Shown: positions 1 to 13,571, counted from the stretch's first letter. The stretch is 64,000 bases of DNA from Ooceraea biroi (GCF_003672135.1 NC_039508.1:5642001-5706000); one strand, 5' to 3'. Numbers and translations are program-made. The notes: a model not told the origin generated them from the letters alone.

Positions 1-32
1 TAATCAGTATTTTTAATGATTCTATCTAATCA

Positions 33-60
33 TTTTCATACTGTAATTTTCATACTGTAA
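33..60. repeat. 14-bp direct tandem duplication
   Basis: TTTTCATACTGTAA occurs twice head to tail with no mismatch. Confidence 0.95.
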
Positions 61-974
61 TGAGAAGAAATGAATGTAATTCCTTTTATTTAACTTTTAT
101 TAGTTTTGCTATTATTAATATAGTTAACAAAGTCGTTGTTGAAATTATGAGAAACGGTAGTCGAGAATTTAATAACTATTTTTTAATGAATCATATAGAT
201 TAATTTCAAAAATGTCCATATAAGTTTCATTTGCGAGAATATGATATATTATAATGTCAATGCATATATAAAAGTATATTTAATTATAAAATGTAAATGT
301 TTAATTATAAAAAATGATATTGATATTGGTAAGTGGGAAACAAAGTTCCAACCGAACGTAACTGTTAACAGATGTTGCGTTATCATGTTGAAAATAGATT
401 TTACATTCGTATACAAAAATGCAATTTATTTCACCAATAAAAGAAGGTTTCTTAAATTCAAACGTGTTCTCGTAAATCAAATAAACTTTTGTTTTGTTCT
501 TTGAATCAAATAAACTTTGATAAAGAACATCGTTCTTGATGATTCCAGTTATTTACACCATTTTCTCGATGAGCATATCGAAACAACAAAAGTTGTAAAC
601 AATCTATAAAAGCCGATAAAAGCATTATCCTATTTGTAAGCAGCTAAACGTATCGATTTTAAGCAACGTGCCGCGTATGGACGATATGAGGATTGGATTT
701 GTACGCTTTTCCGCGAGAATTAAATGAAACTCTTGGGCGTGATACTGAGGATCGTGTGAAGATGTATCCTGGCCCGGATACAATGGTATACGTGCTTCGC
801 GTGACACGCTTTGTGACACTGAAAAATATTGCTAAAGCAAAAGAAGATCGGACGTCACCCACACATAAAAGTGCATCCAACCGTGGATACCCCCTTTCTG
901 GACTGTTGCGCAAAATAGCGTCTGCGTTCTTGCGACACTAACTGCTCTCTGTATTTCAAATGCTTTCACGGCGG

Positions 975-982
975 TATATAAA
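975..982 (+). promoter_or_regulatory. TATA-like box TATATAAA
   Basis: It sits in CGGTATATAAACCG within a locally GC-richer stretch (660-1080). No open frame that I recognise follows within 300 bases, so a transcript is not established. Confidence 0.2.
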
Positions 983-2996
983 CCGTTGAGGTATTGTTTG
1001 GAAACGTTAAAAGTCCGAAACAAAGATATTTTCGTGCCACGTTTGGCGCGAAACGAAATATACAAGACGAAGTGTCCTGGTGCATGTTTCTAAAATAAAG
1101 TGGACATTTCTCTTCACTCAAGTACATTTTCGATAAACACTTTTATTTCTGTTTGTTTCTTTTGTATTTCTGGAAGCAATAAAAAAATAGAAATATGCAA
1201 ATTTATTTAACAAAAGATATTTGCCATAGTGATTAAATTGATTAATTGCCGACTTGATAAGGCAGGTATTTGTTCTTCATTGTCGTATTGAATATTTTTC
1301 CAAGGTACAATAAATTAAATTAAATTTTCTGCTACTTACTTATGCACAGTAAAATATAAGGACAAGCTATTATATTGATAATAATAAGGCACGTAGTAAA
1401 AATATGCTATTGACGATCTGCATCCTCTGAATGAAGTCTGTTAATTATCTATATTCTGATATGCAATTCGCACGTGCAGTCCATGCACATTTAAATGGAC
1501 GACACGTTTGGCGATAAATCGATTTTGTAAGCGGAATTTTATTTCCATACTATTAATTATTACTCGATTCATTGCGTGAACGCCAGCAGAATATAAGAAC
1601 ATTAATAATCAAACTATTCCTTTTCTTATTTAAAATAGCGCGTCTTTAGAAGCACGATATTTTATGATAATATTAAAAATTAATTATTCTCTTAAATCGA
1701 ATCACCTTTTTTTCTATGTTATTTCCGTAGCTTTTTAAATTATTGTAGTAATTAAAGTGTTTTGTAAAGATTAAAAGTGAAATTGCAAAATACAGACTAG
1801 GTAAAAGTTTAACGTTTTCTTGCGCATAAAGAATTATTACAGCGCCGTAAAAACCGATCCAGATATCTTCACGCTTGTTGTAACAGAAAAATCATAGCGC
1901 GAGATATTTTTGGCGCAGGAAATACGTATATAAGAAAAAGCAGGCCAATCATGACAAACACGTGCCAGGATAGCGACTTTCAGAGCCGGTGATTTTGCTG
2001 TTCCTTTTTGCCGTTCCATCTTCTACTTCTCCGGCTTTATATAAAGGGTTTTTCGAACGTGCACTGCACAATAGTATTTACGTCCCCATCGCGAGCGAGA
2101 GAGCCGAACTATTTCACCATAATTCTAATGTGAACACGCAGGACGTCCGGCAATTGTGCCCAGATAGTTTGCAGACGAACTTTCAACAGTCGAGCTGCAC
2201 GCTGACCTAATCTTCCTAAACGAATTAAAGCAAGTTTCTACGTGCAAGATTCGGCGTATGTTTCCGCGTAATAGTTGTTAATGAGTTACATTCTATTTGC
2301 TATTTAATAAACGATCACCGCACATACACATTAATGGAATGCTCATCAACATACCTTTGCGATGAGAGATGTTCTCATTTTATGATTCTTATTCAAATAC
2401 GAAGCTAGAGAGCATTGAAATCATGTTTCCAAAATAGTTTGGCCCAGTCTGTTGGCAATGTCTAGAGCGTATCCGTCTGTTTGCCTCCGGTTAAAAATGG
2501 CAGCATTCACGGTCGAATGATAGAATCCGCAGGGGAAGGAAACAACGCGAAACATATATATTTTTTATTTACGACACGCAAAGTAAGAATTTTACTCTTC
2601 CCGTGTGTGTACGTGTCAGTCACGTTTAAAATATGTGTCACGCATGCGACATATTCGACAAGTACCAGTCGATACATCAATATCTTGCAGGTACTTTAAT
2701 AGACCGTCCGGATATCGCGTTCTGCTTTAAACGGCGAGCTATAAGAGAATCCCTCATTGCCATCGGTTAAAACGCATTCCTCTTTTATAATGTGGGACGT
2801 ACGGCGAGAGATAATTTCGACGAAATACGCGATAAAATCGCGCATGCAAGCACATCGAACCGTGAGACGCTAGGAACGATAATCTTACTGAGATTATTCT
2901 CATAATAATTAATCAAGAGACTTGGAGTGAACAAGGTACATATATCACGGCGCCCACTCCGCCGGTCGGATGCAATCTTATCGGGGTTCCCGTTTT

Positions 2997-3293
2997 TCAC
3001 CGCGGAGAGGGAAAGATTTCATCGAAATACTGTAGTCGGAGATGTCGACCGTAATCTTTCGAACCGGGGGTGATCCCTAAGGATCCGGACTGAGGTAGTA
3101 TGGGTGCAATTGTCGTCACCATAGCGAAGAAATTCTCCTGAAAATGTTCCAATATTCCGATCCTACCTCCCAGCAATCCTGGCAGCTGATAAAAAGTCCC
3201 GAGCCATTCGACCGGATGATTCGAATTACCAACAGCATAATATGGCTTACGCATATAATTTACGGTCGCTAAACTCATTGCTAGGCTGTTCAT
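2997..3293 (-). other. Possible coding exon, product unrecognised
   Basis: An open frame of 98 codons on the minus strand, extendable upstream without a stop to about 3330, with protein-like composition (VNYMRKPYYAVGNSNH, PVEWLGTFYQLPGLLGG). A donor-like CCGCG/GTGAAA sits at its end. I see no family signature, no clear partner exon and no signal peptide. It may be chance. Confidence 0.22.
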
Positions 3294-3330
3294 GAGATTC
3301 GCGAACCCGTGTATTCTCGCAATAATTAGT

Positions 3331-6300
3331 GATGAAAATTGAAATAATGTACAATACGCTTGTCGAAAGATGCGAATAATCAGCGAAATGTTATTCTTCT
3401 TTTAAATTAACGGGCAATATTTTTAAATTAAATTAAATTTTCATCGAAATCATTATTTGGCAGAAAGGATGAAATTTTACTCAATCGGATTATTTGAAAA
3501 GTAAATGCACTAGCTAATAGCGACCGCCTCGTTGATGAAAAAAAAAACACTTAACGTTGTCTTTTAATGATTTCCTCTAGCTTGAGCGACGGTAATGGTA
3601 TAGCGTGCTCCACTTTCGTGACTCTCGTTCCCTAATGCTATCTCATTCTACGCCACACGTTTGCGTGACATTGTCGCATAATCCATTAAATATTATACGG
3701 AAGTTGGATGCAAATAATTTGCTCCGAACGCGCGGTAATCTTCCAACAGAAATACTCACTTCGGAAAAGCTTAAGAAAGGTCCCTCAAGCGATAGCGAAC
3801 TGATTTGCACAGTTTCGCCTCGTTTATTGCTGCACCGTAAACTCCAGTATCTTTACTCTTAGAGTGTTATCTCATTTCACTATGAAAGAATATACGTTTT
3901 TTTACTACGGCATTGTAAAAGGAGGAATCGACTGTTTTATAAAGAACAAAGTAAGCCGGACTTACGATACACTATTTGATCGACTCAACTTGTTCCTATA
4001 TATGAAATACGTACTTAAAAGGATTTTCATTTAGCCCGGAGTTATCCAAGGGCTAATAGTATTGATCTCGGCCATTTGCGGGATGACAGTGAAGGGTACA
4101 AAATGATTCTTCATCCTCAGCGGACGAGCTCCCGGAAAGCAATGACGAGGACGAATGAGGGAACATTGGACAATGCGAGGGTTGGACAGTTTGGTTGTCG
4201 CTGTCCTAGAAGCCTATGCCTGGAATCGTCAGCTTTTGTCCACCTGAATTGGTGAGCTAACAAGTTTCTGCCCTCTTAACCATTCAGGCAACCGATCCGA
4301 TGAAGCTACGAGGGAAGTTTGCACGTCAGCTTTTTTTCGGACAGGATTTCACACGCGCACTTCTGTATGGTTCATCTGTGTTTCATCTCATTCTTCGAGA
4401 CTTCTATTAAAACTCAATACAATAGCGACCTATAGTTTTTTAATTTCATTACGCGGTGCGATTCCCTCGAGCGAACACACCTTTATGAGAAACCCTCCTG
4501 GATATTGGGAGTGAAATTATAAGCATGCCTCTGGTCATGAAATCATGAATACGCCGAGACGAGGATGAAAAATGCGAAATGCAAATGGGACATGTTACGT
4601 CATTATTTGATCCGAATGCTCATAGGGAGTTTCTTTTTCAAGAGGATAGCACGTTCGGAGTTCTCGCGATAGAATGAGAATTTAATATCACGCGTCCTAG
4701 ATCGCTAAAGCCGAAGTAAACACTTTTTACGTAAGGATTATTCTTTCATATATATATAATTTAATGTAACTTTTACTGTGTCTGGAAGTCACACCGATTA
4801 CGCGGATCGTCACGCGGATTTAACGTAATAAACTTGATGAAAGAAGTTTTAAGACGCATTATAACAGAATAAAGCGCGGGCATAGCTGAGACTTTACGAT
4901 CGAACGTCAAGAAGCGTGAAATTTTTCTTCTAGCAGTTTAGTATCCCACGGTTCAAGTGCGTTTAAAGTATTTACACACGTAAACGGAATATAACGTGGA
5001 ATATGCAATCGAGAATGTTCGTCCGTAAAGTCGACGACTTTTTCCTTCCTCTTTTTTTACGATCCGTATAAACGTGCTGGCGTTGTTGAGGGATGCAGTC
5101 TCCCTATACGCTTAAATCATACGAAACGGTAGACTATAAAAACGCATAGAAACGTATATTTCCATCGTTGTCACTCGTAATTTAACATCGATTTGACCGA
5201 CATTTTGCGAGAATAGTGCTGAGGGCATTGTTGATGGTGGGATTGGAAGATTTTTATAAAAGATGACAATACTGTACTTGAGATACCGTAATACAATTTA
5301 TATTACCACGATACATTGACTGTGACGGAAACAATCGATAATAAATCTTAGATTGAAAAAATTCTATCGGCTTACTTGATGTAAGGAAACTTAATATTAA
5401 AAATATTAGAGACAATCTCTCGAGTGTCAGTTACACTATGCATAATTATCCAATAAATTTCTTTTCTAAATTGAACTCTAACTATTTCTAAAAGTCAATG
5501 CGATTTATGGACTACATATACTACGTGACATTTTATTTTACGAGCGTTGAAATTAAGCACTCACCAATGTAGAATGAGAACCTTTGATGTTGATCATGGT
5601 TCGTCGTAGTTCTCCGATGAAATCGGTCGCTTGGAACCTTCCGCATCTGGAAACTCTCACATCTGGAATCTTATGTAGCTCTGCTTCATTCTTGCACTTC
5701 CCTCGCCAGTTGCACTTCCTACTCTGTGCTTCGCTGATTACACTTCACATGCGCACTTCACATTTACACTCGCGACTCACGATATTGTCTTTTTAATGGA
5801 ATTTAATGAATATTTACGTTGGAACAGAATTTACGAATTTCTTCGATGAATATTACATAGTGAAACAGCCAATTTTAAAATAGTTTAGTACTACACTTTA
5901 TTTACGATACGTGAGGAAATATGCAGAAAAAGTAATCGCAGATTAAATGTCATCAAAGCATAAAATTTATCCATATATGCAATCAACATGAATATATGAT
6001 AATTATCAAATATTTAAAGTTCTCATACTCGACTGTGTCGTAATAATAAGATAGCGAAGTTTATTGCAAAGCTCTTACGTTGCCTCCCAGAAATCGCTTT
6101 GCAATATTTTTGGGGAGAATGCTCCGCAATATCTTTATAAAGAGCTTTTTTCCGTAACATGTGAACAAAAATTACGCGATATTTTACTTTAATTTAATTA
6201 AATGTGGAAGAAAAACTAAAATTAAAAACGCGGTGATTGCGAAATCTAAAAATGTGTAGGCGAGCAAAATATAATTACGGCAATTATAAAATTATATATC

Positions 6301-9300
6301 CTTTTGAAGACATAAATAATAACTGCGAAGTACGAATGCAAAACTACGAATGTTAAACCTACCTAGATAACTAAAAATCGACGCAATTGCGAAACTAACG
6401 TGTACACGAGCAAAGTAATTACTAAATGCACGAAAACTGGACTGCTCCGCCATACTTTGACGATGGACGTTTCTGTGATATTCTCGTGAATTAAATTCGA
6501 CGAAATTTCTATCTACAATCTCTCTCGATGACGTAGTTCTATCCATTTCTCTAACCGCATTGCGATTTTATATGTAAACAGTGAAAGATTAAATATCGCA
6601 ACATGATTGCATAATCTATTGACGCGAGCAAGTATTCATGAATTCTAAATGACGTTAAATCTGGCGTGAGTTTGCGAAATGCAAGTGCCATGTTACTTGA
6701 CGGCATTTGAACAGTCATATTTATCTATGGAAAATAATACTATTGAGTAAAGTAATGGTATAAATCTGCTAAACATTTTTATATTTTAAAGAGCATAATA
6801 CTTAAATAGTTAGCAAATTTTTTATTGTTCTTTTTCTATAATTTACTTTTTGTAATTATAAAGAAAAATATATTCAACTGGTTGATCTTTTCTAATTCAG
6901 CAGTTTTATTTAAACATGTTATAAGAAGATTTGAATGAGAATTCAGATTTGCAATTTAGAAAGTTATAATTTTTCATTTAACTTTATACCATTTTTCATT
7001 CAACGATTTGCGGGTAAACATGCACAAATCTATTGTATATAGAAAAATATTCCAAAGCAAAATAAATTGCACTGATTTACACTGATTTACACTGATTTAT
7101 ACTGATTTACACAAAAGGAAAACACAGGGAAACATCTATCACCCTTAATTTTCTTCTATTTCTCACTCATCGATACAGTTGTAACTCAAGATTGATTCTA
7201 TTACTCATATCTGTAATGAAAGTCATTCTATCGATTAGACTCATGAAGTAAACTTGATAAAAGAGCGATGTGCAGTTAATCATGTTTAATCCGCGATATC
7301 TTGATTATTTTAATGGACATATTTCAGCTTTCGATGAAAATAAACCAATCTATAGTATAAATGAAACGTATAAATAAAACAATAACAATATATAGATTAG
7401 TAGTGAGTTTATGAACTTACTTTCGAGTCAATCCGAATCGAAGCTTCTAGTATCGTGAATATTTTACACGTTCTTGGAACAAAAAATAAATATTCTCATT
7501 AGATGTATAATTTTAATATAATGTAGATTGACGTAATCTTATAATATCATTAGCGGTTTGCGCAATTATCACTCGCGAAACATTAAATATTAATAAATTC
7601 TCACGATAACATTAAATCTTTAATGAATCTTAATGTACAATTATTAAATGAGTGAATTTTAAAAGAATTTTACTATCTTCAAACGTTCAATAAGATAGAA
7701 GAATAAAGAATGTATTTAAGAGAGGAAGAGCTTTATTTATATTTTCATCTTACACAAAATTACCTTACGGTTCCTCCGTTGCTTGATGCTCCCCGGACCT
7801 CCTTCATCCCTAAAATATCTATCGATGGTTGCTATTTTTATTGCAAAAATGTGGCACTTCTCCAATACTACACGCGTTCGTAAAACGATTACTTTGCGCG
7901 GCAGAATACAACACTCTCAATGTACCAATCCTTTGAACTTCTGACACTTTCACACTTTTGACGCAATGTGTTAATTACACGATTAGTAAATCATTGCTTA
8001 ATAGTTTCCACGAGTTTGTCACAGAAATTTCATCATTATTTAAATTAAAATATTACGAGAAAATAATGGCGCGGTTAGTGCTCCTTCGTACTTGTCGTGA
8101 TTACGTACAATTAATGAGGTACGGAGTGACTTGCCCGCTACTTGCCTGCTCGAGTATCCTTGCGCGAGTGCACAAGAAATGGCTGTTTTCAACATACAAA
8201 ACAGCGCGCCGTATGCAGAAAAACCGAGCAAACACCGTATCTCTAAATTGCTTCTAAGAATATAAATCTATTGAAATATATGCACCGATCTAATATTATA
8301 TAATTATAATACTATACATAAATTTGCTTCTATGGTATAATATTCCTAAGCTTTCTTGAACAATAGATTCGCTACAAACGAGATGGAATACGTTGAACAG
8401 AAGTAAAAAAAACATAAAAAAAGAATGTAACATAATTCCATTGTGTAATAGAGTAAGTGCAACTGCATATCGCGTAGGTACCGCACAATTCATCATGCAA
8501 TCGCGGAAATAACGGCGCACGATGTACAGGAGAGAATTAGTTTATGAATCGCGAATCCCGCCTGTTCGCGATTGATACAAAAAATTACTGTTGTTTGCGC
8601 AATTCATTCCTAACGATTGTTAAAGAGTTGGAATGTGCGTAGAAAACGCACTTGCCTCGTTCGTACAACGTTAACACAGATCTTAAGTATGATCCTAATT
8701 GGTGAGAACAGGTTTTCGACTTGCTTGCACCGGGTTTACCTTACATAATGTCAGAGTATGAAGCTTCTGCACGGCAGCTTACTACAAATGGACATCTCCA
8801 TAAGCACTACTCACTCCACTTTCTCGTCCAACCGAATTCGGAAGCAATCGCAGCCTCCGAGCAGTTCCTATCCCGCAGCGTTAGTAATCTGATTTTAGAT
8901 GCAGTGGCTGGCTTTTACCGGTATCTCTACTTGCCGTTCTAAAACAGTGAAGCGTTGCAGTGAGTTGTATGTATTTATTATGTATGTGCAAGTAAATAAA
9001 AGCTGCCTTTGCGCGTTCCAAAACATTTACAAATTATTTATATGTGCTGGATATTTCAGTACATCTTACGATATTTTCTATGTTTCTAGAAATCTTATTT
9101 ATGGATTTTTTACACATATCACTGCTAATTGCTTTGCAAAATACATCTCTTGACAATATTCTTGACTTTACGCTTATCATCACTTATCACGATTTGTTAG
9201 TTGTCATGATTAACGCGGAAATGTGCGTAAGGTAGTCTTTTAACATAAAAGTTATCATTATTAGTGACATGTTGCTATTATAAATAGCAACGCGGTTTGT

Positions 9301-9374
9301 TACATCTTTAATTATTATACTATTGCCATCTGTGCAAAGTTTCATGTGTTAACTCTATCTTACGACACGATATA
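3331..9374. other. No gene supported
   Basis: AT-rich non-coding sequence. A GC-richer stretch at about 4030-4330 has a possible acceptor (TTCATCCTCAG, ending about 4119) but only a dozen open codons follow. Otherwise only the (ACTGATTTAC)4 repeat. Confidence 0.45.
7071..7112. repeat. 10-bp tandem repeat (ACTGATTTAC)4
   Basis: Four consecutive copies of ACTGATTTAC, one with a C-to-T change. Confidence 0.95.
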
Positions 9375-10012
9375 CAGGGTGGCCCATTTTAATTTATACA
9401 GTCGATTTTTTAAAAAACTAAAAGAGATACGAAAAAATGTTTCAGACAGACATGTCACCGATTTACGTAATCACGTTTGACATTGTCGATATTCGACAAT
9501 ACACTGTTCGAACGTTGATCTCCATACACGACAGAGAATGTGGATACAACTAGACGGGTCATTGTTTATCGAAATTCTAACTTCCGGTCTGAAATTTTTT
9601 TTTAATGAGACATGGTATTTTTTTATTACGGATTCGGATTCTACGCGAGAAAACATGCAACTTTTGTCTGAAACATTTTTCCGAAAAATGTCATCTTATG
9701 TCCTTAAAATGATCTTCAAGATGAGTTTTGAGGACATTTTAAGGACATAAGATGACATTTTTCGGAAAAATGTTTCAGACAAAAGTTACTTACTTTTCGA
9801 TGAAGAATAAGAATCTGCAATAAAAAGTTGGGGTTTCAGTTTAAGAAATTGAAGGTGATCTTCGCGTGACCTTCAAACGACTATTCAAGGCCAAACCAAT
9901 GGTATCATCTTATGTCCCCCTCGAAATCGTGACATGTCTGTCTGAAACATTTTTTCGTATCTCTTTTAGTTTATTAAAAAATCGACTGTATAAATTTAAA
10001 TGGGCCACCCTG
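9375..10012. mobile_element. Non-autonomous TIR transposon (CAGGGTG ends, TA flanks) with internal foldback
   Basis: The terminal inverted repeats are 84 bp (9375-9458 and 9929-10012), start CAGGGTGGCCCATTT and differ at only two or so positions. TA flanks both ends, as expected of a Tc1/mariner-type insertion. No transposase reading frame remains. The interior holds a perfect 52-bp inverted repeat (9659-9710 and 9736-9787) around a 25-base loop. Superfamily is inferred from TA target and end sequence only. Confidence 0.88.
9659..9787. repeat. Perfect 52-bp inverted repeat, 25-base loop
   Basis: The arms 9659-9710 and 9736-9787 are exact reverse complements. Each carries a 16-base stretch, AAAAATGTTTCAGACA, that also occurs in the element's outer terminal repeat, so the foldback probably arose from terminal-repeat sequence. 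Confidence 0.95.
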
Positions 10013-12224
10013 TATATAACTGACGATATAATAAAATAAAAAAACGGATTTAGATACAACCATCTTTAGCTATCACGTGAAACTGATTAATATCAAAAAA
10101 TGATTAGAAAATTATTCTTAAACGGATTTCTACTGTGTCTTATATTTTATTTATTCTTCGGTTGTCGAGAAATTTTATCGGACACTAAGGAACTCCGAAA
10201 TTTATTATGGTAGACTGTAAAACGTTAAAAAATGTTTGTAGACTTTGATTATTTCTGAAATTGTAAGATCCTGTACAATGTACATCATCAAGGAATCTTA
10301 TGAGACTCTGAAAGACTGATATTTATGTAAGAGAAAATTTACATGGCCGATCATCGATAATGCATTATCATTCAACAAATTTCTGAATTTGTATAAAAAG
10401 TATTAATAGTATAAAAAAGAGAGAAAGAGAGAGAACGAGCGTTTGTTATGAAAAAGTCGATTGCACGAACTCTGTATCACGCAAATAGTTTAAAAACATT
10501 TTTATCTAAAGAGCAAGTGATTTATCTTGCACTGTATAGTAAGGGACTTGCCGGTAAATGAGCAAAGAGATGCGATCAATCGTTTGTTGCTAAAAAGCTA
10601 CAATGCATATAGATTATAACAGCAGTGGCACAGTAGTTTATTTTACCGATCAACGGCGTTTATTTATTCACACTAATCTTTTTATTAGCTGCACAATCTG
10701 TTTTTATAATAAAAATTACATGTAAATGCAAAGGAGAAAAAGTTGCAACTCAATTAACAGTTTTATATTAATACTTGCTTCGTATAAAAATTCTGCTATT
10801 TTTATAAATAAAATAAAAGTACATAGAATTGTGTTTTCTATTATAGAATTGATATTGAATTCTTAAAAGTGAATTTTAGAAAGCGAATCCAGAATTAGTT
10901 ACTGCTCGTGCTATAAATGGATTCTGTGGAATTGCATTGATAAATGCTGAAGTTTTTTTATTTGTAGAGTAGCAATAATGCATAGTTGTAAAGTAACAAT
11001 AGTTTATAAATCATACTGACAAGAGAGATAGATGTCTTTTACACTTGCATTTCGGAAAAAAATGTCTCATAAAAGTTTCTTTGACAATTAGAATCATTAT
11101 GTTCACATATTTTGTGAAAGAATATATTTATTTTATATTAACTTATATTATTGTCATATATAGAGATGATTTAATAGATTTAAGAGGCAGAAATATACAA
11201 TGAGAGAGAAATATGCAAGAAAATTCTACATTAAAGTCTACATTAAATGATTAAACGATGTCCGTTAATAAAGTGAGTATGTTATGTTCAATTAATTGTA
11301 AATTATTGCCCTAGAAATTATCCCACACGTATCATCGTCGATTTCCATTCTGAAATAATTGTAATGCAAAAGAATTAAAATATATATAATATTTGTTTTA
11401 CGTGCTCGTCATTTTTTACTTTCCATTGCAACTGTAAAAAAGAATAATATTGCATACGTTATCGTATCATATTACGTATGAAATAATATTGGGATCATAT
11501 AATTCAGCATACTAAGTTTTCGTAATTTATTACATCTGCCTGCTGATGATTATGACATCGATAATGTCGATTACGATATTTTTTAGTTTTATTTAAATAA
11601 TGACATTTTCGCATCGAAGTTCGGCAGTCACTCCAGCATCTCCTTAACATTTGATACTTTGATACATTGATACGTGCGTGCGTGCGTGTGAATTAAGAGA
11701 AAGAGAAAATACGTTCAATGATTTAACTAGTATTCGTTTATAATTACAGCGTTGTGAATATTAGAATTTGCGTAGAGAGGTGCATTATTTATTTATAGCT
11801 TTTTTCTTGGCAAAGCCATTGGGTCGCATAATAAACTTAATTTTTTTAAAAACATGCAAATTTCTCTTTTCAAACAGAAAAAAGCGATGCTATAAAGAAT
11901 ATTTATACAATAGAACTTCTCCGATATTACACAGGCATTTTTTAAACAAGCTGCTGACCCTGTGAGCATAAGTAAATTAAGTTTTTAATGGTCTGCATAT
12001 ACGCTTGTTTTTATTTTAGATAAATTTTATACTGACGAAATTGTGCATAGTAATACACACCTACAAGCACTATCTATTCTTTTTCTGCATTTTTAGTCCA
12101 GTCATTGTAATTGATACTACGGTAACAAAAGCACAAATTTAAATGATGGATTACACAAGAAGTAATTTAATCATTTAGACATACATAAACAAGAAGTAAG
12201 TAAAACATTTAAACATAATTTAAA

Positions 12225-12285
12225 CTTACGTAAAAAGTAGTTACGTAAATGATGAGTTACGTAATCAAGTAAATCGTTATGTAAA
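12225..12285 (+). promoter_or_regulatory. Cluster of four PAR-bZIP-like sites (TTAYGTAA)
   Basis: CTTACGTAAA (12225), GTTACGTAAA (12240), GTTACGTAAT (12256) and GTTATGTAAA (12276) lie within 61 bases. The consensus RTTAYGTAAY is bound by the Vrille/Pdp1 PAR-bZIP and C/EBP families in insects. The cluster is about 900 bases beyond the receptor stop. Regulatory function is inference. Confidence 0.4.
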
Positions 12286-12953
12286 AATGCAGGTGTGCTC
12301 CGAATAATAGTAACTTTATTGATCGTTGAAATAAAAATTCTCAATGTCAGATAGAATGTATAACTCTATTGGAATAGATGCTGTTGGTGCAGTATACTAA
12401 AATCTGTTCATTTTAATTTTAATTAGCACAGATTTTTCCTGTACCAAAAAAAGAAAGTTTTTCTTGCTAAAGAATACATTATATTGAAATATTTAATTTT
12501 ATATTAATATCTTTACAATGATAATTTACAGTTTTCTTTATTTAATTCATACAGACTTTAATATTTGTACTAGTGAGAAATATTATTCTCTTAGTTCTTA
12601 CATTTCTTATCTTTGTACACATTATAAATACAAACTAACACAGATACGCGTTGATTAATGTAGATAAACACCATAAAGATATAACTCGGTTGCCGTTTCG
12701 ATAAATTTCGATTTTCTCTCATGCACGCTCAAAATTAACTTTGTCCTATACGCTTAAATAATCCGTTGTTTCATATGTTTATTACATTATCCTTACAGCA
12801 ACTGGAATCACTTCACAAGAATTTTAGTCTGTTCTATGCGTTCGTTTCTCTACGTATAAATGCATACAGAATCGCTTGTCTTAAAATCTTATTTCGTTTC
12901 ATCTATCAAAGCCGCGAGTCCTAATACTGTAACATATTCGGCGGAATGTGAGT

Positions 12954-12959
12954 TTTATT
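12954..12959 (-). terminator. Candidate polyadenylation signal AATAAA for the receptor gene
   Basis: TTTATT on the plus strand gives AATAAA on the minus strand about 205 bases after the stop codon. A second AATAAA is at 12783-12778. In AT-rich DNA such hexamers are frequent, so this is only a candidate 3' end. Confidence 0.3.
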
Positions 12960-13162
12960 GGTCGGACGAGATATTAAAATTCCTCATAAAAGCATACGAA
13001 GTTCGCATTTATCATATACTTCGTTTATCGCTGATTATCACTAATGTCGCTATTATTAATGCCTTACCATAGTAAACGTGACAAACGCAAGTGACAGATG
13101 ACGGTTCCAGCAGCCCCAAGCTTCAACAAGTAAGAAGATACTTTGAAAAATATATTGTACAT

Positions 13163-13571
13163 TCACTTAGTCAGTATTAAAGTGAGTGACGTGGGAATGA
13201 TCTTATGCGTGGTCGTAGTAATGGTATCTGGTGTCTTCTCGACGATAACTAATCGGTCGCGTGCGGTTGGCTCCATCGAGATACGTTGATTCTTCAAGGA
13301 CTCGTCGACTCCGTTCGGATATGTCGACAGAGTAATGGTAGTTTCTTGTTCCTTGATCGGTGTATTCGGTCGCATGTCACCCGTCAAGATGGAGAGCCGC
13401 ATGACGCTTCGTTGTTCCCGACGTGAATCGCCCAAGTATTTTCTCGAACTGACGAGCGAAAAACTTTGCCCCCGCCCACGGGAACTCAGATCCGACGACC
13501 GTCGATGTCGTCTTCGCAGCTTCTTCCTGGAGCAGCACAGTAGATACCTGCGACCAGAGTTACAAAGTTCT
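13163..13571 (-). CDS. CCHamide receptor coding exon 6 (cytoplasmic tail)
   Basis: One base completing Arg366, then 135 residues to a TGA at 13165-13163. The acceptor is AATTCAG/AGAA, the only nearby one that keeps frame. The tail begins ELCNSGRRYLLCC, a likely helix-8 palmitoylation site, then a dense Arg/Lys cluster, then Ser/Thr-rich sequence suited to kinase and arrestin regulation (inference). It is longer than many class A tails. Confidence 0.82.

Larger units (their letters stand above)
1..2996. other. No gene supported
   Basis: AT-rich sequence with a GC-richer patch at 660-1080 in which several short frames are open on both strands, none recognisable. No transposon ends seen. Confidence 0.5.
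10013..13162. other. No gene supported; receptor 3' flank
   Basis: Very AT-rich. It holds the bZIP-like site cluster (12225-12285) and candidate poly(A) hexamers of the minus-strand receptor gene. Confidence 0.5.

Noticed and set aside
3057..3090. TTCGAACCGGGGG as a possible tRNA T-loop
   Set aside because: No matching acceptor stem, D-loop or anticodon arm around it.
3091..3108. TGAGGTAGTATGGGTGC, which resembles the let-7 seed
   Set aside because: Only the first 11 bases match let-7 and the flanks do not fold into an obvious precursor arm.
4119..4159. Acceptor-like TTCATCCTCAG with a 12-codon acidic frame ending in TGA
   Set aside because: Too short to support a terminal exon without an upstream exon.
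9538..9750. 70-codon open frame inside the 9375 transposon
   Set aside because: It runs through the internal foldback and has no transposase motif; it is a by-product of the repeat.
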